A stretch of 64,000 bases of DNA from Thiopseudomonas alkaliphila (lineage in GTDB: Bacteria > Pseudomonadota > Gammaproteobacteria > Pseudomonadales > Pseudomonadaceae): NCBI RefSeq assembly GCF_001267175.1, contig NZ_CP012358.1, positions 722,501 through 786,500 on the forward strand. The letters run 5' to 3'. The notes below the pieces were generated by a model. That model saw nothing but the letters and a program-made list of their open reading frames with translations, had not been told where the DNA came from and did no database searches. Of the stretch, positions 1-9,898 are shown piece by piece. A program made the position numbers and the translations under genes. The stretch's first letter is position 1. Every line of letters begins with the position of its first letter.

Positions 1-2
1 GC

Positions 3-530
3 TTTCCGCCCTTTGCCGATAGCGATTTGGTCATTCGCCATTTATCACGCAGCCCACAACGCCTACTCGCATCGCCTGAATTCATTAAGCAACATGGCCG
101 CCCAAATACCCCTCAAGCGCTTGTGAATCTGCCTTCACTGGACTGGGAAAGACCAGGCAAGCAACATTGCTGGGATCTACAGCAAGCCAACACAGAAAAA
201 TATGTAATCAACCACACACCACGCTTCGTTACTGATGATTTAGTTGCCTTACGCAACGCGGCTATTTCTGGGGTTGGCCTAGTACAACTCCCTATGCTGA
301 TTGCCCATGAGGCAATCGCAGCTGGGCAACTAATCGAAATTTTGCCTCAATGGCAATTAACTGATGGAGTTATTCAAGCTGCTTTCACCTCGCGTCGCGG
401 CATGCTACCTGCAGTTCGGGCTTTTATTGATTTTTTAGCCGATGCCTTCGCCGAAGAAGACTGGTTAACCACACCCTCTCACGCCAGCACCCAACAAACA
501 GCCCAACGCTTACGTTTGGTGCAAGGGTAA
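3..530 (+). CDS. LysR-type transcriptional regulator, C-terminal part (5' end outside window)
   Basis: The reading frame is open from the first bases of the window, so the gene begins upstream and its N-terminal helix-turn-helix is not visible. The visible 175 residues match the effector-binding domain of LysR regulators. A stretch reading LASPEFIKQHGRP is followed by a P-x-x-L segment, then RFVTDDLVALRNAAISGVG and a late RRGMLPAVRAFIDFLAD motif. These are typical of the second half of the YafC/DsdC-like LysR branch. The target genes cannot be named. No terminator is apparent directly after the stop codon, and the following 200 bases hold no gene that I can support. Confidence 0.85.
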   Translation, partial: FPPFADSDLVIRHLSRSPQRLLASPEFIKQHGRPNTPQALVNLPSLDWERPGKQHCWDLQQANTEKYVINHTPRFVTDDLVALRNAAISGVGLVQLPMLIAHEAIAAGQLIEILPQWQLTDGVIQAAFTSRRGMLPAVRAFIDFLADAFAEEDWLTTPSHASTQQTAQRLRLVQG

Positions 531-741
531 TTGCACTGGCTAGGTAAATCAGCTAACTATTTAAGGCAGTTTGGTCAGCTAAAAAGTAAGATTTTTGTTT
601 AGGCTTAGCCTGCCTAACTGCGGTATCGGTAAGCGCCATGTACACAATCCTAAAGCATGCGTTCATGTATACACTTTTATGTACATATAAAACGTGGCTG
701 GGTAAGGACTGAATGATACTACTAGATACCTGAAAGCCAAT

Positions 742-766
742 AAAAAAGCCCCTTTGCAGGGGCTTT
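742..766 (-). terminator. Rho-independent terminator of the tRNA operon
   Basis: On the minus strand a stem of AAAGCCCC and GGGGCTTT with a short TGCAA-type loop runs into a run of six T. It lies about 30 bases beyond the 3' end of tRNA-Leu, the last gene of the tRNA operon. Confidence 0.85.
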
Positions 767-798
767 AATACTTGCTAGGTCTGCTATAGACCTTTAAA

Positions 799-883
799 TG
801 GTGCGGACGGAGAGACTCGAACTCTCACACCTCGCGGCGCCAGAACCTAAATCTGGTGTGTCTACCAATTTCACCACGTCCGC
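799..883 (-). tRNA. tRNA-Leu (anticodon UAG)
   Basis: The minus-strand sequence folds as an 85-base class II tRNA with a long variable arm. The acceptor stem is GCGGACG paired with CGTCCGC. The anticodon loop TTTAGGT gives anticodon UAG, which reads CUN leucine codons. The CCA end is encoded. It is the third and last gene of a three-tRNA minus-strand operon. Confidence 0.97.
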
Positions 884-924
884 AAAACTTGCAGGTTACC
901 CGCTTGGCGCAGATAACAAAAATA

Positions 925-1001
925 TGGGGTGGACGATGGGAATCGAACCCACGACAGCAGGAATCACAATCCTGAGCTCTACCAACTGAGCTACGCCCAC
1001 C
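925..1001 (-). tRNA. tRNA-His (anticodon GUG)
   Basis: The minus-strand cloverleaf has anticodon loop TTGTGAT, so the anticodon is GUG. The gene encodes the extra 5' G(-1) opposite the discriminator C, which is the identity element of bacterial tRNA-His. The CCA end is encoded. It is the middle gene of the Arg-His-Leu operon. Confidence 0.97.
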
Positions 1002-1042
1002 ATATTACTTTACCGCTACTTACCTAGATGCCTAACTTAAGT

Positions 1043-1119
1043 TGGCACGCCCGGCAGGGCTCGAACCTGCGACCACCCGCTTAGAAGGCGGGTGCTCTAT
1101 CCAGCTGAGCTACGGGCGC
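1043..1119 (-). tRNA. tRNA-Arg (anticodon UCU)
   Basis: The minus-strand cloverleaf of 77 bases has anticodon loop TTCTAAG, giving anticodon UCU for AGA/AGG codons. The acceptor stem is GCGCCCG paired with CGGGCGT and includes a terminal G-U pair. CCA is encoded. It is the first gene of the operon, about 95 bases downstream of the promoter. Confidence 0.97.
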
Positions 1120-1213
1120 CTTACTTAATCGTATGGCTTTCAGTACAGAATGCTTAGCATCTTTACTGTACCGCGCTGTTTCCAGCTCCAGGCTGTCTGG
1201 GTAAGCGGGGCGT

Positions 1214-1241
1214 ATATTAGCACGCTTTTAATATCCGTCAA
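1214..1241 (-). promoter_or_regulatory. Sigma-70 promoter of the Arg-His-Leu tRNA operon
   Basis: The minus strand carries TTGACG (1241-1236), a 16-base spacer and TAATAT (1219-1214). These are followed by the GC-rich discriminator ACGCCCCGC. A near-consensus promoter with a GC-rich discriminator is the form expected for stable-RNA promoters under growth-rate and stringent control. No other gene start explains it. Confidence 0.85.
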
Positions 1242-1396
1242 CTGTTTTTTTAAAATTATTTTAAAAATAATCTGTTAGCGGGCTTTTTTGCTTATTTAAT
1301 GCACAAGGGATAAATGTTTAGCCCCATGACTTTGCTATCAGTAGCGTCCATGCGAGAATAGCCTCATTTTTCACTGTAATGGCTATTACTTCCCCT

Positions 1397-2254
1397 ATGA
1401 CTGCACACATTTTAGACGGCAAACAGATTGCCGCAAGCATTCGTCAAACCATCTCTGAACAAGTGGCTCAACGCCTAGAACAAGGCCTCCGTGCGCCAGG
1501 CTTAGCTGTTATCTTAGTCGGTAGCGATCCGGCCTCTGAAGTTTATGTTGCCCATAAGCGTAAAGACTGCGAGCAAGTCGGCTTTGTTTCTAAGGCCTAT
1601 GACTTACCAGAAAGCACCAGCCAAGAAGAATTACTCAATCTGATTGAACAGCTCAATAATGATTCTGAGGTCGATGGTATTTTGGTGCAACTGCCATTAC
1701 CGGCCCACCTAGACTCTTCAGTGCTACTAGAGCGCATTCGTCCTGAAAAAGACGTGGATGGCTTTCACCCGTTTAATATTGGCCGCCTAGCCCAGCGCAT
1801 GCCATTACTACGCCCGTGCACCCCTAAAGGTATTATTACCTTACTGGAGCACACTCAAATTGATTTGCATGGACTTAACGCAGTCATCGTTGGCGCCTCC
1901 AATATTGTCGGTCGTCCGATGGCCCTAGAACTGTTACTTGCGGGCTGTACTACCACTATCACTCACCGTTTCACCAATAACTTAGAAGAGCATGTACGCC
2001 GTGCAGATTTAGTGGTGGTGGCCGTGGGTAAGCCTGGCCTAGTTAAAGGCGAGTGGATTAAAGACGGCGCCATCGTGATTGATGTGGGCATTAACCGCAC
2101 TGCAGATGGCCGCTTGATCGGTGATGTCGAGTTTGAGGTGGCCGCCCAAAAAGCCAGCTGGATTACTCCTGTACCCGGCGGCGTTGGCCCCATGACTCGC
2201 GCCTGTCTCTTAGAAAACACGCTCGAAGCCTGTGAGCACTTAGAGCAACGCTAA
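1397..2254 (+). CDS. folD: Bifunctional methylenetetrahydrofolate dehydrogenase / cyclohydrolase FolD
   Basis: FolD interconverts 5,10-methylene-THF and 10-formyl-THF (NADP-dependent dehydrogenase plus cyclohydrolase) in cytosolic one-carbon metabolism. The 285-residue protein has the usual family length. Y50 and K54 in the YVAHK motif are the catalytic pair. The QLPLP motif, the [15 protein letters not shown] nucleotide-binding loop and the C-terminal [10 protein letters not shown] signature are intact. An in-frame ATG exists 18 bases upstream at 1379, but the MTAHILDGK start at 1397 aligns with the usual FolD N-terminus. Neither start has a clear Shine-Dalgarno. The divergent tRNA operon beside folD is also seen in Pseudomonas. 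purU at 12031-12882 uses the product 10-formyl-THF. Confidence 0.97.
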   Translation: MTAHILDGKQIAASIRQTISEQVAQRLEQGLRAPGLAVILVGSDPASEVYVAHKRKDCEQVGFVSKAYDLPESTSQEELLNLIEQLNNDSEVDGILVQLPLPAHLDSSVLLERIRPEKDVDGFHPFNIGRLAQRMPLLRPCTPKGIITLLEHTQIDLHGLNAVIVGASNIVGRPMALELLLAGCTTTITHRFTNNLEEHVRRADLVVVAVGKPGLVKGEWIKDGAIVIDVGINRTADGRLIGDVEFEVAAQKASWITPVPGGVGPMTRACLLENTLEACEHLEQR

Positions 2255-2333
2255 GCAGCTATATGGCTGATACCAAGCTGAGTGACGGCAATGTTATTGA
2301 AAGTCACTCAGCGCTATCGACCAAGGAGCTTTT

Positions 2334-2987
2334 ATGCCTACCCCTACGGTAACACCTTCCCCACCCCTGATTCGTGAAACTTTTCCCGTTGGGCCTTTAC
2401 AGTGTAACTGCACGATTATTGGTGATCCCATCAGTAAAAAAGCCTTGGTGGTTGATCCAGGCGGTGATCACGAATTTATTTTACAGCGCCTTCAAGCGCT
2501 TAACTTAACCCTAGTCAGCATTATTCACACCCACGCTCACCTAGACCATTTTCTAGCTTCTGGCTTACTCAAAGAAAAAACCGGCGCCACTTTACACCTG
2601 CATAAAGACGATAAGTTTTTATGGGATAACCTAGAGATGCAGTGCAATCTATTTGGGGTTCCCTACCAGCCCGTGCCCGCACCGGATTTATGGATCAGTG
2701 ACGATGAAGAGCTCAGCTGCGGTTGTGTTGCGTTACACACCCCTGGTCATACGCCAGGCTCTATGAGCTTTTGGTTTGCGCAAGACAAGCTCTTGATTGC
2801 CGGTGACACTTTATTTAAAGGCGGGATTGGCCGTACCGATTTATGGGGTGGTGATGCTAAGGCTATTCAGCGTTCCATTCGCCAGCGCTTATACACCCTA
2901 GACGAAGAAGCCGTAGTGGTTGCTGGTCATGGACCTGACACCACCATTGGCTATGAAATGCGGCAAAATCCTTGGGTAAAAGCCTAG
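2334..2987 (+). CDS. Metallo-beta-lactamase-fold hydrolase, YcbL/glyoxalase II-like
   Basis: The 217-residue protein is a compact metallo-beta-lactamase-fold hydrolase. The metal-binding HTHAHLDH motif lies near residue 67. A TPGHTPGSMSFW segment, a GDTLFKGGIGRTD segment and a late GHGPDTTIGYE motif give the remaining metal ligands. The pattern matches YcbL, a small type II glyoxalase-like thioesterase that lacks the C-terminal domain of GloB. A likely role is hydrolysis of a glutathione or related thioester, but the substrate cannot be fixed from sequence. AAGGAG lies nine bases upstream of the ATG. A terminator follows the stop. Confidence 0.88.
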   Translation: MPTPTVTPSPPLIRETFPVGPLQCNCTIIGDPISKKALVVDPGGDHEFILQRLQALNLTLVSIIHTHAHLDHFLASGLLKEKTGATLHLHKDDKFLWDNLEMQCNLFGVPYQPVPAPDLWISDDEELSCGCVALHTPGHTPGSMSFWFAQDKLLIAGDTLFKGGIGRTDLWGGDAKAIQRSIRQRLYTLDEEAVVVAGHGPDTTIGYEMRQNPWVKA

Positions 2988-2993
2988 CTTAGT

Positions 2994-3035
2994 ACCCCTG
3001 ACGGCCTATTGCGCCGTAAGGGGTCACTGTTTTTT
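2994..3035 (+). terminator. Rho-independent terminator after the YcbL-like gene
   Basis: ACCCCTGACGGC pairs with GCCGTAAGGGGT with one mismatch, and six T follow at 3030-3035. It separates the plus-strand hydrolase gene from the convergent macroglobulin gene. Confidence 0.8.
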
Positions 3036-3058
3036 CCTACGGACTTTTACCTAAGGAC

Positions 3059-6000
3059 TTAAGGACGCCGTGGCACGATTGTTAGCCACTTTGGCGTAGC
3101 TCCTTGTGCTTGTAGTTCTGGCCGATACATAGACTCCGCCCGCGGCGCCGCCAAGCGATAAGCCCCGGGGGAGACAGCTCGAGCTAAATACAGTAGATGC
3201 TGAGTGCTATCCGCCGACAAATTAAAAGATGCCACATAGCGATCATCTAAAGCGGCTTGATACTCAAGATAACTAGACTCCATGGCATTTAGCCACGTTT
3301 TTAACTCGCCTGTTACCGAATCAAGCGACGCACTTACTCGATCAAGGTTTTGGTTTTCAATCTCCAGCCCAGCGGGCAGCAAGTCTTCCACCAACAGATC
3401 AGGAATCGACTGGCTACTGCGCACCGCTAAGTGCACTACCAGCAACTGCCCACTTTCCACCTGAGTTAAATCCAAAGGCTGGCCCGCCTGATCAAAATAT
3501 TGGCGCTCAATGCTCAAGCTTTGACTCTGAATGGCTTGCTCAACACTTTTTGGGTAACCAGACAGCGCTAGCTGTAAATAAACTGCTTGCTCACTCCTAT
3601 TGGTGACACTAAAGCCCTCCGTATAGGCAAAAACCTGTTCCAGACTACGCTGGGCAGGCAAGCTGTGGCTCTGCCCCGCTTGGGTAACGCTTAACTCAAA
3701 ACCTGCGGCCTGATCCCGAGCGGATGGCAATAGGTTTAAACTGGCCGCTGCTTTAATAATGGCAGCGCGCTCTTGGGTTGAGAGCCATGACTGACGCATG
3801 AGCTGCGCTGAAAGCTGTTGCAGGCGCTGCCCAATCGCTGCAGAAGAAGCCTTGGCCTCCACCAATAATGGCAGCATAGTGGCTAAATCACTTAGCTCAG
3901 TACCGTAATCACCAAGCCATTGCCGCGCCGGACGCTGCAACTGCAGACCCAACGATAATGCTTCAAGCGCTCGATCCTGATCACCCATCAAGCTAAGCGC
4001 CCGCGACAACTGCAGCAAAGGTACTGGCGCAACCGCCTCAGTTCGACGCTCAAATAACTCTCGTAGCTGACCTAAATTAACCTTGCCCTGTTGCGCTAAC
4101 ACATAACCGGCATAGGCCTGCACCGCAAAGCGATAGTGACTTAAGTTTTCGGTCGCCTCACTATCGATTAAATAACTTTCTTGAATATACCTAGCTAAAC
4201 GCTGCTCAGCTTTAGTTAAGGCAGCGCTAGGCACTAAAGCCCCTTTGTTTTTCGCCAACTGCAAAAACTCGGTGGCGTAGACAGTTAACCACGGCTGTTC
4301 AGCGCCACTGCGGCTCCACATCGAAAAGCCGCCATTATAGTCTTGTAACGACAATAAACGCTCAACCCCATACTGCAACTGGGCTTGATAAGCATCCGCT
4401 TGAGTCACAGTTAATGCTTGCTCAAGATCAGCCCGCGATAGATACAATAAGGGCAATGCCCGGCTCACGGTTTGCTCAGCGCAATCATAGGGATACTCAG
4501 CCAGTTGCTTAATCTGCTGATTAATTTGTAGCGGCGGCTCTAATGCAGCGCTTAAGCCTAGCGTTGCACCCTGTAGCAATAACCCTTGATGAGCATTTTC
4601 TGCCAGGGTCCAGGTTTCATCTGGCTGTAACAGCTGCCCATAGATTCGTTTTTGTTCCTTACTATTCGGGCGCACAGTTATCGGCCAGTGTTTAGTTAAC
4701 TGCGAGTAATCTTCATCGGCCAACTCAATACCAGACAGGGTTAAGTTTACTGCCCCCTCGCCAAAGCCATAATGCCCTGTTAGCGCAACAGGTATTACCT
4801 GCCGTTGCTGAGGCTTTAAGGTCAGTTGCTGAACCTCTACAGCCGTTAGTTGCAGCAGCCCAGTAGCGCTTAACTGCAGCTGCACTTGCTGTGTCTCAGC
4901 ACTTAAGTTAGTTAGCTCCAACATCGCTTGCACCTGATCACCACTGCCGATAAAACGCGGCATCGCTAACTCTGCTACTACGGGAGCGACCACTTTAGTT
5001 AAGCTGTCAGTTGCACCAAACTGATCTTCTTGCCAAGCTTGCGCCATTAAACGCAGCTCACCATTAAAGTCTGGCATGGCTAAGGTAATAGTCGCTTGCC
5101 CTTGCTCATCTAATTGCACCACCTCACTTTGTAGCGAGACAATCACCGGTTTGGCTAAGGCCCGCATTGCACCTGCCTGATCCTCTGCCGCATCACCGCC
5201 AAACTTTAATTTAGCTAACTTACCTTGGCTGGCATCAATCAACTGATGGTATACATCGTACTGGTCAATGGCGTATTTTTTCCGCCCATAAAATCCAGCA
5301 AATGGATCCGGAGTATTAAAGTCAGTAATAGATAACACGCCACTATCTACCGCGCTTAACAATACCTTGGCCTGCCGTGCTGGCTGACCATCAGCCTGTA
5401 GCACCTGCACCTTAGTGGTCAGGTTTTGTAATGGACGCACCTGTTCTGCATGAGCGAGCTGCACCTGTAGCTGCCGATCAGCACGGGCTAAAGGTAAATG
5501 CATTAAGCCGATCGCTCGTTTTGGCGTTGCATCAGCTTTTTTTGCGCCTGGTCGCACCACTAAGGCGCTGATATATAAATCATGCTGCTTCCACTGCTCT
5601 GCAATCGGTAACTCAATTACCCGAGTCTCAGTGGTTAAGCTAATCGGTTGTTGCCAGAGCACACCTTGCTGCGATTCCAACAATAAATAGCCTTGGCCTG
5701 CATGGGGCGACTGTACGCTAATCTTAGCCACATCGCCTACTTGATAGGCTGGTTGATCTAAGCTGAGCGCCACCTGATCGGGCTTTAAGCCCTGACTGTC
5801 TCCCTGCCAACGATAGCCGGCCCAAAACCGCTGACTGCTGCTCACTGAGCTGCCCTCAAGGGCCACCTCTAAACGATAACTGCCCCACTTGACCGGCAGC
5901 TTAATCGCCACTGGCTGAGCATCAGTTAGCTTGATTTGCTGGCGCTCCTGCAAAATATCTTGGGCGTGATATTTACTACTCCAGCCCTGGCTTTCTGAGT

Positions 6001-7966
6001 AACTCCAATAATAATCGCGGCGCTCCTGATATAGCTTTACAGTTAACTCGCCGCTATTGAGCGCCTGTCCTTCACGATCAGTGAGCAGCAGTTCAAACTC
6101 GGCTTCAGCGTTTTCTTCTAACTCGTTGCCTTGCAAGCTATGAATACCAATCAACTGCTCGGTTGGAAAAATGGGCTGCTGTAAAGTCCGCGTAAGAGCA
6201 CGCCCCGAGCTTTCTAAAAGACTGACTTGCGTTTGTAATTGTGCTGGAGAGTCTAAGTTTTGCCACTGGGCATTTAGGCTCAACCGGCCTTGGCCTTGTG
6301 CATCTAAGCGCACACTATTTAGGGTAAAATTATCACTGGGCTTAGCATCAACTAGGCCAAACTCAAAGCCTTTAAGCTCGGCAAATGGCTGTCTTAATGG
6401 CACCACGCGAGCCTGCGCCTCGACACTATTACCATCCGCAGGAGCACCATATAAATAGCGCCCTTTAACTGTGATCACTAAGTCCGTCTCCCCAGTCAGT
6501 ACTGGTCGATCAGGCGTTAAATCCAAAGCCATCCGCTCGGGTAAAAAATCCTCTACACTAAACTCATAGTGGCTTACTTGGCCATTACCTAATTCGGCCT
6601 CTAAAGCCCAGCGGCCGACAGGTGTCCCCTGACTTAAGGCAATAGTTTCCTGTAAAAAACCCTTGCTAACGATGTAAGTTTTATCGGCGGTGACTAAGCC
6701 ATCGGGGCGCTTAACCCGTAGCTTAATTGGCTGTTCACCGAGCAATTGACCATCACTATCACGCAATAATAAATTCACCGTGACCTGCTCACCAGGGCGA
6801 TATAGATCGCGTGCAGCAAATAAATACAGCTGCATAGCGCCCGCTTCAGCCCCACTAAGATCAAAGGCTGATAAATCTAAAGCAGCACGATCTAAACGCA
6901 CGATACTGGTTTGTTGTTGATAGGTAGCGATGACCGCCGCTGCTTTGGGCGCAGCATTTAATCGTAAAATACCTTGGCTATCGGTCAGTCCTTGCTCAAG
7001 GGTTTTACCGGCCTGATCCAGTACCCGCACCTCAACTTTAGACATCCCAGCACCTTGGGTTAGGTTTTGACTAAAGATATCTAAATACTGCGCCGACTGA
7101 TGCACCGATAAGCCTATGTTGCTTATCGAGAACACTGTGGCTGGCAGACTGTAGCTGTAATCACCGGCTGGGCGCAGCACTGCAAAATACAAGCCAGCTT
7201 CAGACAACGGTTTGATGCCCGCTAACGGCAGTAAGCTTTGCTCACGTGTATTGGTCGTTGTTTCTAAGGCAAAACGGCCGCTATACACTAACTCGGCCAT
7301 TTTTAATAAGGATTCTGCTTGCCATAGCTCAAGGCGATTATTGTCCGACCACTGACTAATAAACGGCAATAACTTATCGGCTTTGACCCGAAAAAAATCC
7401 ACTTCAACCTGATCCACATTCAGACTGATAATGGGTAAACCTTCTGCCATAGCTTCCGGCAGTAAACTGCCTTTACTGGCAAACCCAACGACCGCCTGTA
7501 AATCATTACTGGTTAATTGCTGTTGATACTCTTTATTTAAAATTTGCCCTCCTAAACCGGGTAACCCTGCTTTGATTTGTAGCTGTAATTTAGTCGCTGG
7601 TGGCAAATCAAGAAAGTAAGCTTCGGTAAGCGACTCGGCTAATACCCAGCTACTTTCTAAACGCCCTTGTTCACTGTCGGCTAACACTAAGTACTGAGCC
7701 AGATCCACAGTGTCTGCCAAGGGCGCGCTAAAACTTACTTGCAGCGCATTACTCCCCTGAAACTGGGTTTCTTCTACATTTTGTACGGTCAATGGCTGCT
7801 GTTGGTACTCCGCTATTAAATGGGCACGGGCTTCAGCGGTCAGCGGCTGCCGTGGTTCCAGTAAGTCGTTAGATTTAGTTGTAGCGGGAGGCGTTGCCTG
7901 CTCAGAATCGCAGCCTTGGAGCACTAATAATGAAGCAATAAAGGTGAGGATTGCTAAGTATTTCAT
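3059..7966 (-). CDS. Bacterial alpha-2-macroglobulin lipoprotein (YfhM-like)
   Basis: This protein of about 1635 residues is a periplasmic lipoprotein of the bacterial alpha-2-macroglobulin family, which traps proteases through a reactive thioester. The start at 7966 gives a signal peptide ending in the lipobox LQGC. A longer frame back to 8020 would bury the signal and is rejected. MG domains fill the first 1100 residues. The thioester motif CAEQ has its cysteine near residue 1162 (codon at 4481-4483), inside the YPYDCAEQT context, and is intact. The last 500 residues match the thioester and receptor-like domains. In E. coli and many relatives this gene is followed by pbpC. No pbpC is present on either side here. 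It is transcribed alone and converges with the upstream hydrolase gene. Confidence 0.92.
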   Translation of the reverse strand: MKYLAILTFIASLLVLQGCDSEQATPPATTKSNDLLEPRQPLTAEARAHLIAEYQQQPLTVQNVEETQFQGSNALQVSFSAPLADTVDLAQYLVLADSEQGRLESSWVLAESLTEAYFLDLPPATKLQLQIKAGLPGLGGQILNKEYQQQLTSNDLQAVVGFASKGSLLPEAMAEGLPIISLNVDQVEVDFFRVKADKLLPFISQWSDNNRLELWQAESLLKMAELVYSGRFALETTTNTREQSLLPLAGIKPLSEAGLYFAVLRPAGDYSYSLPATVFSISNIGLSVHQSAQYLDIFSQNLTQGAGMSKVEVRVLDQAGKTLEQGLTDSQGILRLNAAPKAAAVIATYQQQTSIVRLDRAALDLSAFDLSGAEAGAMQLYLFAARDLYRPGEQVTVNLLLRDSDGQLLGEQPIKLRVKRPDGLVTADKTYIVSKGFLQETIALSQGTPVGRWALEAELGNGQVSHYEFSVEDFLPERMALDLTPDRPVLTGETDLVITVKGRYLYGAPADGNSVEAQARVVPLRQPFAELKGFEFGLVDAKPSDNFTLNSVRLDAQGQGRLSLNAQWQNLDSPAQLQTQVSLLESSGRALTRTLQQPIFPTEQLIGIHSLQGNELEENAEAEFELLLTDREGQALNSGELTVKLYQERRDYYWSYSESQGWSSKYHAQDILQERQQIKLTDAQPVAIKLPVKWGSYRLEVALEGSSVSSSQRFWAGYRWQGDSQGLKPDQVALSLDQPAYQVGDVAKISVQSPHAGQGYLLLESQQGVLWQQPISLTTETRVIELPIAEQWKQHDLYISALVVRPGAKKADATPKRAIGLMHLPLARADRQLQVQLAHAEQVRPLQNLTTKVQVLQADGQPARQAKVLLSAVDSGVLSITDFNTPDPFAGFYGRKKYAIDQYDVYHQLIDASQGKLAKLKFGGDAAEDQAGAMRALAKPVIVSLQSEVVQLDEQGQATITLAMPDFNGELRLMAQAWQEDQFGATDSLTKVVAPVVAELAMPRFIGSGDQVQAMLELTNLSAETQQVQLQLSATGLLQLTAVEVQQLTLKPQQRQVIPVALTGHYGFGEGAVNLTLSGIELADEDYSQLTKHWPITVRPNSKEQKRIYGQLLQPDETWTLAENAHQGLLLQGATLGLSAALEPPLQINQQIKQLAEYPYDCAEQTVSRALPLLYLSRADLEQALTVTQADAYQAQLQYGVERLLSLQDYNGGFSMWSRSGAEQPWLTVYATEFLQLAKNKGALVPSAALTKAEQRLARYIQESYLIDSEATENLSHYRFAVQAYAGYVLAQQGKVNLGQLRELFERRTEAVAPVPLLQLSRALSLMGDQDRALEALSLGLQLQRPARQWLGDYGTELSDLATMLPLLVEAKASSAAIGQRLQQLSAQLMRQSWLSTQERAAIIKAAASLNLLPSARDQAAGFELSVTQAGQSHSLPAQRSLEQVFAYTEGFSVTNRSEQAVYLQLALSGYPKSVEQAIQSQSLSIERQYFDQAGQPLDLTQVESGQLLVVHLAVRSSQSIPDLLVEDLLPAGLEIENQNLDRVSASLDSVTGELKTWLNAMESSYLEYQAALDDRYVASFNLSADSTQHLLYLARAVSPGAYRLAAPRAESMYRPELQAQGATPKWLTIVPRRP

Positions 7967-8239
7967 AAACCGCCCGCCAAAAAGAGTAGCCCCAAAACTG
8001 GGGTAGAAGGCATTCATCATAGCGGAATATCAGCCAGATCGCGCCCTCGTTTTCTCAACTGTGCGCTCCTGCCACTTACCCTCCTGTATAACCAAAGCAT
8101 CTAGTTATAGCTTAATTTATTACTTCAGACTCTTAACAGCCACTGCTAGCCTGCTGTACCTAATTAGTCAAAGCACCATGATTCGCTTCAATGGATATGC
8201 TAAGCAACACACTCTTTAGCCTGTGAGAATACAAGCACT

Positions 8240-9898
8240 ATGTATAAATATGATCAGTATGATCAACAACTGGTTGAGCAACGGGTGGCGCAATTTCGTG
8301 AGCAAACCGAGCGTTATCTTGCCGGTACCTTAAGCGAGGAAGAATACCTGCCGCTACGCTTACAAAATGGGCTGTATGTGCAGCGTTACGCCCCGATGCT
8401 ACGAATTGCTGTGCCCTACGGCTTAATGTCTAGCGCTCAGCTACGCATGTTGGCCACAATTAGTCGCCGTTACGATAAAGGCTATGCCCATATCACTACC
8501 CGCACCAACGTGCAGCTCAACTGGCCAGAAATTAAAGATGTGCCCGATATTTTAGCGCAACTGGCCAGTGTGCAAATGCACGCTATTCAGACCAGTGGCA
8601 ACTGTATTCGCAACACCACTACCGATCAGTTTGCAGGAGTAGCCCGCGATGAAGTGGTGGATCCACGGCCGTGGTGCGAGATTATTCGTCAATGGTCCAC
8701 CTTCCATCCTGAGTTTTTACGCTTACCACGTAAATTCAAAATTGCCGTTAATGGCTGCGCCCAAGACCGGGCTGCCATTGAAGTACATGATATTGGCATT
8801 GAAGCCCTTAAAAATGCCCAAGGTGAACTCGGCTTTAAAATTTTAGTAGGGGGTGGACTTGGTCGAACGCCAATTATTGGTAGTGTAATTAATGAGTTTT
8901 TACCCTGGCCGCATCTCTTAAGCTACTTAGAAGCAGTATTGCGGGTCTATAACCGCTTTGGTCGCCGTGATAATAAATATAAAGCACGTATCAAAATTTT
9001 AGTTAAAGCCTTAACCCCTGAAGGATTTGCCGAAAAAGTGGCCGCAGAATGGCAGCACTTAAAAGATGGGCCCATTACCCTCAATGAACAAGAAGTAGCG
9101 CGGGTTTCGGCACATTTTGTTGATCCGGCCTATCTGCCCCTTAATGACGAAGCTGAGCTACTGGCGCAGCAATTTACTGAGCACCCAGGTTTTCAGCGGT
9201 GGTACTCACGTAATGTGACTGCACACAAAAAGCCAGGTTACGTGGCTGTAACCTTATCGCTGAAAAAAACCGGTATTGCACCTGGCGATATTACTGCTGA
9301 TCAGCTGGATGCGGTTGCTGAGTTAGCTGATCGCTATAGTTTTTCTGAGGTACGCAATACCCATGAACAAAATATGGTGCTGGCTGACGTCGAGCAGCGC
9401 CAGCTGTTTGCATTGTGGCAAGCATTAAAAAGTCTAGGTTTTGCTACGCCTAATATTGGTTTGTTGACCGATATTATTTGCTGCCCAGGTGGTGACTTCT
9501 GCGCCCTAGCCAATGCCAAATCAATTCCAATTGCCGAGGCAATTCAACAGCGTTTTGCTGATCTTGATTATCTATTTGATATTGGTGATCTTGATCTCAA
9601 TATTTCTGGCTGCATGAATGCCTGTGGCCACCACCACGTAGGCAATATTGGTATTTTAGGCGTAGATAAAAAAGGCGCTGAGTTTTATCAAGTCTCTATT
9701 GGTGGCGAAAGTGGACGACATGCCAAACTAGGCAAAATCCTCGGCCCTTCCTTTGCCCAAGAAGATATGCCCGACGTAATTAACAAACTGATTGACGTCT
9801 ACCTTGAGCAGCGCACCGAAGAAGAGCTGTTTATTGATACCTACCAACGGATTGGCCTTAGCCCATTTAAGGAGCGTGTCTATGCAAGTGCTGATTAA
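8240..9898 (+). CDS. cysI: Sulfite reductase hemoprotein (CysI-type nitrite/sulfite reductase)
   Basis: The 552-residue protein belongs to the siroheme and [4Fe-4S] sulfite/nitrite reductase family and is expected to reduce sulfite to sulfide in cysteine synthesis. Two ferredoxin-like and siroheme-binding halves are visible. An N-terminal half carries the HITTRTNVQLNWP and TSGNCIRNTT motifs. The cofactor cysteines are in TDIICCPGGDFC and ISGCMNACGHHH. The start fits the family N-terminus MYKYDQYD. The gene overlaps by 17 bases with a DUF934 gene, which is the Pseudomonas-type cysI arrangement. A nitrite reductase role is possible by homology alone, but the DUF934 partner favours sulfite. Confidence 0.95.
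   Translation: MYKYDQYDQQLVEQRVAQFREQTERYLAGTLSEEEYLPLRLQNGLYVQRYAPMLRIAVPYGLMSSAQLRMLATISRRYDKGYAHITTRTNVQLNWPEIKDVPDILAQLASVQMHAIQTSGNCIRNTTTDQFAGVARDEVVDPRPWCEIIRQWSTFHPEFLRLPRKFKIAVNGCAQDRAAIEVHDIGIEALKNAQGELGFKILVGGGLGRTPIIGSVINEFLPWPHLLSYLEAVLRVYNRFGRRDNKYKARIKILVKALTPEGFAEKVAAEWQHLKDGPITLNEQEVARVSAHFVDPAYLPLNDEAELLAQQFTEHPGFQRWYSRNVTAHKKPGYVAVTLSLKKTGIAPGDITADQLDAVAELADRYSFSEVRNTHEQNMVLADVEQRQLFALWQALKSLGFATPNIGLLTDIICCPGGDFCALANAKSIPIAEAIQQRFADLDYLFDIGDLDLNISGCMNACGHHHVGNIGILGVDKKGAEFYQVSIGGESGRHAKLGKILGPSFAQEDMPDVINKLIDVYLEQRTEEELFIDTYQRIGLSPFKERVYASAD

Noticed and set aside
798..989. A 63-codon plus-strand frame
   Set aside because: It runs antisense through tRNA-Leu and tRNA-His and has no ribosome-binding site. 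It is a shadow of the tRNA genes.
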